From: Stereum hirsutum FP-91666 SS1 | Lineage: Eukaryota; Basidiomycota; Agaricomycetes; Russulales; Stereaceae | Length of the DNA stretch: 64,000 nt | Direction: 5' to 3' | Assembly: GCF_000264905.1 (NCBI RefSeq) | Contig: NW_006763131.1 | Span: 1,858,605 to 1,922,604 of the forward strand | Shown here: in pieces, positions 1-9,849 of the stretch | How the letters are laid out: every line of letters starts with the position of its first letter | Position numbering within the stretch: position 1 is the stretch's first letter | Translations under genes and position numbers: made by a program | The notes under the pieces: model-generated | What the model saw: only the letters and a program-made list of their open reading frames with translations | Told to the model about the DNA's origin: nothing | The model's database searches: none

Positions 1-1001
1 TCGCGAGTATAGAGTGAAACACTTATAATCAGCACTCACAAGCAGAACTGGTGGGCGTTGACTAGATTCCTGTGATGGCCGCAAACCAACGCTTTCTCCA
101 ACCACCGTTCGCGAATCCGTGCCGCTGGCGGACTGGCGTGTAGCGGATCGAAGATCTGCCAGTCTCGCTTCCAGAGTATCACATTTTCTGCATAAGAGAG
201 CTCAAAAATGACGAAAGGAACCGCAAAGATGCAATGTCTTACTCATGTATTTTCTTCGTTTCCTCTCTTCGAAGCTCTAGTTGTCGCGTCATCATCTGTT
301 CCAGGTTCGCTCGGGCCTGCCGCTTTGTAAGTATCGTACAGCCATGAAAAGAACGAGCTTACTTGTACAGGCCGCAAGTCGTTCGCTGCCGCCATCATGT
401 TCTGCGTTAGTATCGTGATCCATTCGACTTCCCTTTCCCATTCTGGATGATGTGGTTCCGGTGCCGGAGGCGCTAGGAGCGATCGAAGAAGAGAAGAATA
501 CGTGACCAGGGAAGAGCGAAGAATAGACAGTAGTGCTGGTCTGCGATCTGAGAAGATAATATGGAGAGCTCAGCTTTCCTGACCGAGACGAGGAAATATG
601 TAACCCCACCAATATCAGGATCTGAAGGATACAACTGGCGGCCTCCGAGAGACTCAAGCGAAGGTATCGTCTGTTTCAGCTACAAAAGAGTCAGGTTCAA
701 GGAGACGTTCCATAATATCGGCACTAGAAGTACCTACATTCCAAAAATCACCAAAGGTAGTATAGTGACCCTCTTCCAAGATCCAGTCAACTCGAGGTTT
801 CTCCAACTGTGTCAAGGGCCACTCGGGAACATCAGGCTGGTCAGACAAAACCTGTTGCTGATCCAGTTCCGAGTCGGCTGACTCTGACGTTCTTTGCTTT
901 AGAAGGGTAAACAGTTCCAAGTTATGGGTCGTATATTTTGTGTAATGTGATGGCGGAGAAGGGAAAGGACTCCGAAGCTCGCCGTCGAGTTCATCCTCCA
1001 T
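1..1001 (-). CDS. MED7: Mediator complex subunit 7 (MED7), 3' end beyond the window
   Basis: MED7 belongs to the middle module of the Mediator coactivator of RNA polymerase II in the nucleus. Exon 1 (738-1001) begins MEDELDGELRSPFPSPPSHY and ends FGDFWN. The N-terminal proline-rich segment followed by Y-x-K-Y-T-xx-NLEL and then DWILEEGHYTTFGDFW is the Med7 signature. Splicing out a GTAGGT...TGTAG intron leads to LKQTIPSLESLGGRQLYP, then DRRPALLSILRSSLVTYSSL, then NMMAAANDLRPVQARANLEQ, RREETKKIHE and KCDTLEARLADLR. These match the conserved order of the family, including the coiled-coil part that pairs with MED21. At least five introns are visible. A GTGAGT donor near position 43 suggests another exon lies to the left. 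Exons were inferred by eye; the family call is secure. Confidence 0.9.
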
Positions 1002-2071
1002 GGTAGACGTTCGCGATAGAGACTAGATATCAACAATCGTTCAATGATAGCACAGCAATCAGAATGTGCGAGAGAATAAAAAGATCGCTCGAGAGTCACG
1101 ACGAACAAGCTAGTGGAGCCGTTGCGGAGGTTGTACAGCGTCGTTGAGTTAGAAGTTCGTGTCCAAGCCGATCTGGCCACCGCGCGTGTCATTGACTGCC
1201 GGGTTTTGCCGGTGCCACAGCGAGGAAATAATGCTGCGATTTTTTCTGAGAGATTTCTCTTTTTTGTTCCTCCTCTACATCTAGACTCAGAAAGAGCCTT
1301 CTATAACTTTATATATAAGGGCGAGCAATCATTATGACCACAAACTCGACCGAGAACCGTAGAACTGTAGAACAGAAGGCATAGATACAAATCAACACAA
1401 GTATCTAATCTACTCATAAGATGCTTCGGTAAGACAGCGACGATCTGACCGACATAGCAGCGACATAGTCCTTCAACCCACAGTACGGAAGGAACATCAA
1501 ATCTACCACCAAACCTGACTGACACAACTCCTTACAAGTCTGGTCCGTCAACTGTGTCTCCCCATCTACTCCCAGAGTTTTCATGAGCCCTCGCACCCTC
1601 GCTTCCAGGTTTATGCCACCCGCCAAATTCTCCGCCGCCTACCGTCTGACCTCCATATATGTCCTAGCATCAACAGCGTTCACAGTACTCTGAAACCCAC
1701 TGAGGGTGGCAATCGCGGGAATGCGACGAAGGTATGTGCACTCTTCTACTGACATTTGCGTTTCAGTTATCGAATCTTCCATCTTCAGGTTATATTCTGG
1801 CCGCACCCGAAGAACAACTGCGATCGGTGGATGGTGAAGAGCTTCGCCGATTGGAATTCATAGTGCCCATCGTTCCTTGATCTTATCGAACGACCTATCG
1901 TTAGAATTGGCATACGAGAAGACTGGCTTCCATGTCATTCCGAGTCCATGAGATGAGTGGCGTGCGACGTGAACGAAAACGTGGGCTACATAGAATACAA
2001 AATAAAGATACAGCATCCGACGCGGCGGGTAAAAAAAGTTCGACAAAGGCTACAAACCGTGCACCAGCACT
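1002..2071. other. Intergenic stretch between MED7 and the membrane-protein gene
   Basis: Apart from the doubtful frame at 1414-1782 I see no gene. A TATA-like run (tatatataa) lies near 1308. The part next to 1001 is presumably the MED7 promoter, and the part next to 2072 is the 3' region of the membrane-protein gene. Confidence 0.5.
1414..1782 (-). pseudogene. Candidate small gene with an in-frame TAG, unrecognised
   Basis: On the minus strand an ATG at 1782 opens a frame reading MEDSITETQMSVEECTYLRR and on to DARTYMEVRR. It meets TAG at 1639-1641 and stays open in the same frame for another 75 codons (AAENLAGGINLEARVRGLMK, then TLGVDGETQLTDQTCKELC) to a stop at 1414. The composition looks coding on both sides of the stop. 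A CAG-to-TAG change would explain it, giving a protein of about 123 residues. A short intron around the TAG is also possible, but I found no good splice pair. I do not recognise the family. Calling it a pseudogene is inference, and it could be a chance open frame. Confidence 0.25.
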
Positions 2072-4363
2072 TCACCCATGAAACGACACCCGAGCACAGC
2101 TCGAACGCTTCGGCGGCCCAGTTCTGATAATACTCGCCCGCGCAGCAGACGGTGGCGGGATACTTGGACGCGGAGGCTGAGGAGGCGGAGGAGGAAGCTG
2201 AGGGCGAATTTCATCCCGATCCCGACCCTCAAGCTGCATGAGCGTACTATGTGTTTGCGTATAACCGGGCAACTCCCCCCTCGAATCAAACCCCGTCAAA
2301 ATCGACGAAATTTCTGTAGACAAATCGTCCCCGCTCTTCCCCGGAATCTCCAAAAGCACGTCGATCTGCGGTACCTGGGGCGCGAGTCGCATGCTGTGCC
2401 GAAGGTTGGTGATGGTGGTATATTCGGAGTAGCCGTGCGAGTCGCAGGTGGTTGCGACGGTGGTGAGGTGCTGGGCTCGGACGGCGGACATTGGCATTAA
2501 TGCTGGGACGTTGGAGAAGCGGGCGTCTCGGCGGATGAAGGAGGGGTAGTGGTTGGGTGTTAAGGGGACGTTGAGGTTTGGTAGGCCACCGAAGACCTTG
2601 TCGACGTATTTCTGGAGGTTGCGATACATTCGCGTGGAGCCGATCGTTCTGTTGATGCAGTCAGTAAAATTGTTCACTTCTTGGAGGAAGCAGTATGATG
2701 CTTACAGAGCAATTACTAAACAATTGGAGGGTAGGTTCGTGAGTTAACATGTCAATAATTTGGTGTGACAGAAACACATACAAGCTGGTGTCTGAAACAT
2801 CTGCAAGACACGTCAGTGGAGTAGATTTATGGAAAGATCGTAAGGCTTACCAGGTTCAAAGGGGCTATCGTGGTCATCGGAGCATCGTTAATACAAGTAT
2901 ACCGACGATTAAATAAAATGTACCATACCATTGTAATTCAGTAGAACCATGACCTGGAAAGCACGTGTGAGTTCGAGATGAATTGAGCATCGAAATTACT
3001 GGGACATACAGTGGGAGGAATCTCGGCAAATGCTGACAGCACAATCCATATAATCCCCTGAAGTTCCATGAGCGATCGCTCCGAAGACACGATACAGCTA
3101 GCGAAGATCGACGTACATGTCGGCAGATCATCTTCCACAGGCCGCCGTCGTGTTTATGTCGGACGATGCCACCCAACATGATGGCCAGAAGCAGAAAGTC
3201 AGTGATGAGCGTGGAGATGAGGTTCTCCTTGTTCTTCGCTGTTGAGAGAATGCTGCATGTCTTTGTTGAAGGATCCCATTCGGCATTAGCCTACACCGAG
3301 ATTACAGGCAAACGATATGGGCTGTCAGCTCCTGTCGATATTCGCGCAATATTGATTTAGACTGACGGTGATAATGCCTGGAAATTATCGTGTCAGGAGG
3401 ACGTATGTGTATAGCTAGAGGTCACCCACCATAGAGCAGAAATCCAACATTGACGAGCCAGATCGAGAGCGAAAGGGCAACCACGGGTAGTCGACGTTCC
3501 CATAATGCTATTCTGTTTAACATTAGCATCGAGTAGCGCAAGGAAAACAAGCAAACTCACGACCGCATCACAATCAAGAGTGATGAGAGAGACAATGCCA
3601 TATAAGAAAACGTCTAGTAGTGATCAGCGATGAGGAGATGTTTCGAGACTAGAGAATGAACTGCTTCTCACAAATGTCGCGAGGAGCCACCCCTAGAGAA
3701 TACGTCAGCTCAGGGCAGAGTCAAAGACAGTCGAGCGCCACATACAGTACAGTCGAAATGCACAGGGATATCGAAGCCGGTCAACACGGTCACGCAGGAC
3801 GCAAGGGTGAAGAATCGACATGACATGTAGATCTGCAATACGATAAGCGAGCAATAGGGGTTCAAGGACAAAAAATGCGCACCGCCATCGTCCATCTCCA
3901 TGGTCGCTTGCGGGAAATGATCTCCCACTCATAGTCCAATGTTGAGAAGTACTCCCAGCTGAGATGGCCTAGTCGTTATTGCGAGCAGATGAGCATAGTA
4001 GATGCAGCCTTACATGAACATTCCTGCGAGCGCGTGGACCGTCTTCTGCAAAATGGCTGGCGAGACAATCGCTCTGTGAGCGATGAAAGGACGAGTGGCG
4101 ACATGAAATGGCTCACCTAGCTGGGTGTTAATGACCTCCGGAGCTTGCCAATCCACCATGAAGAACGCGTCGGCCTCGAGCACAGTCGAGGGCTTGAAAG
4201 CGAAACGGACGTGCAACTCAAGAGCTGCTGTGAACGTTAAGACGAAGGTGAACCCGACCGGGGGATAGCGACGAGCCTCATAAGCTCACACTCAAGTACC
4301 CGTCGGTGGAGATGAGGCGCGGGAGCCGGCAGAAGCGAACAAGACAAAAAGCAAGGGGACCAT
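2072..4363 (-). CDS. Agaricomycete seven-helix membrane protein of unknown function
   Basis: A multi-exon gene reads through about ten short introns. The ATG at 4363 starts MVPLLFVLFASAGSRASSPP, which looks like a signal peptide. An extracellular-looking segment follows (FAFKPSTVLEADAFFMVDW). The family signature comes next: GMFIWEYFSTLDYEWEII, RKRPWRWTMA, IYMSCRFFTLASCVTVLTGF, SYMALSLSSLLIVMR, RIALWERRLPVV, ISTLITDFLLLAIMLGGIVR, QGIIWIVLSAFAEIPPTV and INRTIGSTRMYRNLQKY. This is the pattern of a large basidiomycete family with about seven transmembrane helices. The cytoplasmic tail is long and proline-rich near its end (PPPPPQPPRPSIPPP). No molecular function is established for the family as far as I know; a receptor role would be a guess. 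Several exon borders, mainly around 2680-3360, are approximate. Confidence 0.75.
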
Positions 4364-5086
4364 ATTGGATACATCACTACGGGAGGATAACAATTGTGTG
4401 ATGACATTCGGGAGCGCCTGCCTGGTGACTCTGCCTGGCGGACTCCTGTCTACTCGCTGAAAGGCTTTCATTGTGTCTTTCTACCGCCAAGTAGCCTACA
4501 CAGCGTCTGGAAGTCGCCTTTGAGATAAAGCAATAGTTCAGACAGCCACTCCAGCCATGGCACAGCTCGATACCTTGTTCGTTCTGTGGGATCCGAAGTG
4601 TGAGCGAGCCACGTGCGGCGCTTGGGGGTGCTCTTGTCCTATTGTTTCGCACCTCGCCTGTAACGCAGGATGACGGGTGCCGGATATCCGTGCGAGCCTG
4701 GTTCAGTAATGCGCAGGCAGAGTGAATATAATCTAGAAAGATGCTCAGAGATGACCTTGCGTTACATTTCTCGTATCTGCCTGTGGAAAGTTGAAAATGC
4801 TAGCCACAGCGCTTGCCATGAGGGCTAGAGAAGGTCGCAGGGCATCGAATCATGGAGAATATCGTACATGCGCAAACGACGCGTTCCTTTGAGATGAGTT
4901 GGCAGCGATCCGGAAGGGGCAGATAACTGGTCTTCGAACAGCAGAAAGCAAGAGGCTGGTCCCTGTTGGTCCGCTGAATCTGAGTTGAATAGCCGCTCGA
5001 CGCGTGTGGCGAGGGTGCGGAACCCAAACTGTGGCGCAAACGTTACGCTTTGCTATATAAACTTGCTTTCAAGCGCATGTGTTGTA
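4364..5086. other. Intergenic region between divergent genes
   Basis: No convincing coding segment is seen. It lies between two divergently transcribed genes and presumably carries both promoters, including the TATA box at 5054. Confidence 0.5.
5054..5060 (+). promoter_or_regulatory. TATA box for the disordered-protein gene
   Basis: The sequence tatataa sits about 30 bases before the first plausible start codon region (ATG at 5087), in an intergenic stretch and in the right orientation for the long plus-strand gene that follows. Confidence 0.5.
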
Positions 5087-7711
5087 ATGGATGCCGTTCT
5101 GTAAGTACAGTATAACTTTACTTGAGCAGAAGACGGTGAATGCGCTGGGCGTGAGGTGTATGATTTTAGCAGAGTCTAACCAAGCCAGGACACGAGGCAA
5201 AGCATTGGAAGACCTCAAGGCGTGCACGTTTCGTACACGCACCGTCAACGCCCACAGACGAAAGGATATCTACTCGGTCAGCCCGTCTCGTTCTCTCTTC
5301 AAGCAGGTTCATCTTTGTAGGACTTGTGAGAGGCCCGACGTTTTCATCCAAGCACTTTCTTCGGTCGAGACTAGCTCGCACCCTCCGGGGCTCTTTGCGT
5401 AGCTCGACCAAGCCACCCGACTCTTACACCGGTCATCTCGCTCGACCGGCTGCACCAGAGTCTCTATCCCCTTCTCACTTCACAGAGACTAAGGGACTAG
5501 CCACAGTCTTAGAAGAGGACTCTCTTGACGACTGGGTCGACGACTTTGAGCCCATCTCCCGTGACGAGATACCCGAGCTCGAGGTACAACCTCCGCCGGA
5601 ACCAGATCCTCCTCGACCATCTCTCACTAGCTCGAGGTCCATCGATAATCCTCCGAAATCTCCTGAGCCACTAGTACGTACGACGTCCGAGCGCTCTCAC
5701 TCCTCTGATCCCTTCGCCACTCCGAGTAATTATCGCTCGCCCGTCGACTCTGTACACCCATACACCCTCCCTTCCCGACCTTCGTCTGCCCCTCCAGTCT
5801 CCCCAGTCCGAAGTCGTACAACCAGTCGGGCATCCAAACGCTCTCGGCGTTCTTCTCGCAGGAACAGCCAGCCTCACGATCCTCACAATCTCCATCTCAT
5901 CCTCGACTTTCCCTTACCTCCCAATCACATACCAACTCCCGTCTCAACCCAACTCTCTCCTCCCAAAGAGGCACCTACTCCAGTTGCAGACGACAGCTCT
6001 ATATTCTACGACCAAGATCCGTTCAGAGCAGATTCCATCAACCTCGAGCGTGAGCCCGTAGAACGACCTGCATCTCCCACCAAGACCGATCCTACAACAG
6101 CAGGCTCTTCAGCTTCCTTCCATACTGCACTTTCGCGGGCACCAACACCTACACCCACCCAGGCTTCCAGCACCGGCACTGCTACCTTACGCCGCCTCGG
6201 TTCATTCGCACGAGAAGCGAAAGACTCCCTGAGAGCATCATTCCGAACTCCGATATCAGAAATATCGTCGACCCGCTCTCGCAAACCGAAACGCGTTCAG
6301 AGAGTATTTGCTGAGAGGACTCCGGAATCACCCTCAACACCCAGAGTCAGCTTCGATCTTCTACCTGAATTCATTCCAGAGGGTCTCAATATTTCTTTTC
6401 CGTCATTCGATAACGCTGCACCTCGTTCCCCGCAATCAGCCCCTTTTCGACCTTCGCGACTCGTCACACCATATTACACCTCACTCGACAACGTCTCGAC
6501 GAGCGCCATCCTTCAGAACCAGGATCCCAGTCCACGTACCCGGCTCCAGTCCGCACCTTCCCTTTTCAGCCCCGTTAATCCCGTGCCGGAAGCAGAACAG
6601 CCTGAGAATTCCACTCAGCTTGCTTCCCCTCCACCCGTCCCGCGTCCGCCGCCACCCAATCGACCACTACCGCCACTCCCCTTCCCCGCACTTCCGCCTC
6701 CCAAGTTCGCTGTGAACTTCGAGTTTGTCAATCCTCTCGACTTGACAGCATCTCCCGCCCCATCAACTCAGTATCGGTATTCGGCAGCGACAACTTCTTT
6801 CGCGCCTTCACCATCCTGGTTATCTCGGAACGTTCGAGAACTCGAGCTATACCTTGCGAACCAAGGCGCCAACAGTCCCGAATCGATCCACTCTGCGGTC
6901 GCTGACGTTGACTCAGACACCTCCCAGAACACCGATTTCTTCGACAGCAGTGTCCGTTACTCTATCGAAGTCGAATCCCCATCATCGCCGTCGCCCATCC
7001 CCGTCCCATCGCAGCTACCTCTTCCCCGTCCTGCTCCTCAGTCCGTCTACCTACAAGGCCACGTCCCCATCCACACCGCTGATTCATCATCGGAGACGTT
7101 CCATTCCGTTGACACCTTCACCGAGACCACCGCAGAACCGGTCACGTCACCTAGCAGCCAAGTCACTCGCAGTCGGACAAGCTCTCGTCGTACCTCGTCA
7201 GTAGCCACTTACACTGCCCTAAGGCCGGGTAGATCACCTTCCAGAGTCTCCAGTCCTCATCATCCTCGCTCCCGTAATTCTTCGGTCACTCGTGCCACCA
7301 TCACCCATTATCGTCGCTCTATCACCGAGACCAGGAAGAAGCAGCGTACCATCAGCTCTTCAAACTCGAGGTCTACACGAACAGCTTCGCAAACCATCCT
7401 TGCCGTTGAGAAGGTGAGCATATTGAGTAATCTTCAGCCCGTATTGGTCTGACCATTGCGCCGTACAGCCTTCTCTACCTCGCTTGTTCCCCGTTGCTAC
7501 AACCCAATCACAGTCTTCTAGGCTCTCTTCTCCTACGATCTCCCTCCTTACACCTCTTGAACTCGTCTCTCCTGGTACGTGCCTTCACACCGATGTTACT
7601 TGCATGAAATTGATTGTCCACATAGACTCCGAGTCCTCGTTCGGTACATTCACGACCCCCGTCCCAGTCCATCCTCGACCTCTACCACATTCTCAGAGAT
7701 CCTACCAATAA
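5087..7711 (+). CDS. Long serine/proline-rich disordered protein; start uncertain
   Basis: One large exon stays open from about 5171 to 7413 and is followed by two short introns: GTGAGC at 7414, and GTACGT near 7574 ending at ATAG before ACTCCGAG. The C-terminus is PLPHSQRSYQ with the stop at 7711. The protein is almost wholly low complexity (Ser, Pro, Thr, Arg), with one acidic N-terminal patch (EEDSLDDWVDDFEPISRDEI) and a short aromatic/acidic motif (SWLSRNVRELELYLANQG). I do not recognise the family. The long exon contains no ATG codon in frame, so translation must start upstream through splicing. One workable model is ATG at 5087, donor GTAAGT at 5101 and an acceptor ending gcagag at about 5174, which joins in frame. 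That start is inference. Confidence 0.55.
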
Positions 7712-7750
7712 ATCCACCCCAACCCCCCCTCCAACACTTTGAACACAGCC

Positions 7751-8446
7751 ATGTCTTTCGGAAAACCAGCCGAGACCGTCGATTTTGGCGGTGAGATGAA
7801 TTATGAGGGATACGAGTGGTTCAAGGAGCCACCGCCAGAACGCCCCGAGGTTCGCTTCTGCTATATTTCTTTGTCCCGAATAGCAAGCTGAAAAATGTGT
7901 AACCTTTTTTTTTTTGGATGACAGCCTCCTCCCCCTCGCGAGCAATACGTCCCACAACCCGGCGTCATCGAGCAAAACGAGATGTTCGACTTCGCACTAA
8001 AAGCCGCTCCAAACGTCCTCTACTCGCGATACAAGCAATACGGGCAGGTACGCTTCTTCTTCATGTCCCTTATCTCACACACACACCATCCTCACCTCTC
8101 CATCTCTTAATCTCCGCTCCGTCTACAGTTGGGCGTGCTAGCCTGGTGCGCCGAATTCAGCGAGATGATCGACGCCATCAAGCAGCTCGGCGTCGACGGC
8201 AACATGTTCGTCTCCACGCGCCTGCAGGCCCTCCGGACATGCGAAGAGATCCTCCGACTAGACCTCGACGTGCAGATGCAGATTATCGTTATACATCTAA
8301 TCACGCAGGTCCAGCGGCTGAGGAGGTTCTTGGACGGGGAGAAGCAGTGGGACGATTATCCGGATATCACGTTCCCGTTGGATCCTGAGCAGTACAACCA
8401 GCAACAGCAGCAACAGCAACACCAGCAGAGCCCGAGGAGACGTTGA
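7751..8446 (+). CDS. Small conserved-looking fungal protein, 179 residues, function unknown
   Basis: Three exons (7751-7849, 7925-8047, 8129-8446) total 540 nt and give 179 residues starting MSFGKPAETVDFGGEMNYEG. A proline-rich linker (PPPERPEPPPPREQY) follows, then a helical core (NEMFDFALKAAPNVLYSRYK, EFSEMIDAIKQLGV, DLDVQMQIIVIHLITQVQRL) and a glutamine tract just before the stop. It has no signal peptide or membrane segment. I recall similar proteins in other Agaricomycetes without an assigned role, so it is probably a conserved lineage-specific protein; this is memory rather than a search. The start codon lies only 40 bases after the stop of the preceding gene on the same strand, so the two could conceivably share a transcript. 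Confidence 0.75.
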
Positions 8447-9849
8447 GGGTGTCTGTGATGTGTCTGATGTGGATTTCTTTATCTTTTTCGTTTCTGTTTG
8501 TGCGTTTGATTGTTTTTCTTCTTTTCTTTCTGTCCTAGGCTGTAGGTTGCATTGTTGTGTGATCACTGTCTTGCTCGTATGTCTTGCGCCTTGTGTCTTG
8601 TGCTTCTAGTCGGAGAGTTTTGTTTCGCCCCACGATGTGCTGTACTCACTGTGCTGTCTACTCACCCCTTCCCTGCCAACGTCATCAATTGTTTTCACCG
8701 TTCTATCACTTTTCGTCTTCTCTCTTCTCTCATCTGCTTATGTCTTTCCTAGTCTTCCATCTTCCTCCTGTAGTATACACTTCCAATGCACGAAATCATC
8801 TATGTATCCACGTGTCCTACTAGTAGTAACTCAGCTCACTCTGTTCAACTCCATACCACGTCCATCAAAATTCGCGCGTGCCTCATGAATATATAGCTCG
8901 CAGCGAGACGTGTCCAAGGAGATGCAAGAAACGACACCAATCAAATAATAAAAAATGACCCGTAGATCACAGCTCCAACTTGCCCTTAAACCGTGCCCCT
9001 TCAAGAGTCGACATATGAAGAATTACTGTAAATAAATAACGCAAGAAGTACACCGAGGAGTCTTTATCACAAACAAAATCAACACACCAACAACTTACTA
9101 AACAACCAGCCAGCCAGCGCTACCCTAAAACAAACAGAAACAGAAGAAAAAAGTTATTCGAAGAACAGTGTCCGTGAGTTGTGTAAGTAGCAAGTAAAAC
9201 TAGGTGATAAGTGACAAAAAAGGACGTCTCGAAGATGATAGCAAGCCTAGGTCTGTAGAAGAAGAAGAAAGACTGCAGTAGAATGGGGATTGGAAGGATG
9301 ACGCAGAAGTACGAGAGCTCGTGAAAGGTGAGGTCATTGACAGACATCATGATGGGTGAGATATGAATGTATGAGAACGAACGGATCGGGTCGGAGCAAG
9401 GAGCAATGTGCAATGTGGTAGACTAGAAGCCAATGCAATTGCAGGTGGGGGTAGCCAGAGTCGGAGATGAGACGAGACAAGAAAGAGAGCGAGCGAGCGT
9501 ACGAGAGAACAAGCAGGAGCCTGGAGTCGGAGTCAGAATCAGAGCAATAATAGCGAGAGACAGAAAAAAAAAACGAAAACGAACGGACGATCGATCTATG
9601 TATAACCATGTAGATAATGCAGACTGCGAAGCCGGAAGAAAACATCTCGAGACCGAAGTGCATGTGCATGAAATGAAATGAAGCGAGCAAGTAAAAAGTA
9701 GATAACTAAGAAGCAGCCAAATAATTAATCGTCATAATGCATAGCAGCTGCAAATATGTAGTGTAACACAGAAGATGAAGAAACTAACGTCCATGGTATC
9801 AACATCAACATGTTCGAGGACAAGGATGACGACGACGACGGCGAATAGA
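8447..9849. other. Convergent intergenic region
   Basis: This stretch separates two genes that end toward each other. It is AT-richer than its neighbours and has several short open frames on both strands with no recognisable protein features. I read it as 3' untranslated and spacer DNA. Confidence 0.55.

Noticed and set aside
9120..9690. Overlapping minus-strand frames rich in Phe, Leu and Ser
   Set aside because: Low-complexity translation of purine-rich spacer DNA; no start context, splice sites or family motifs.
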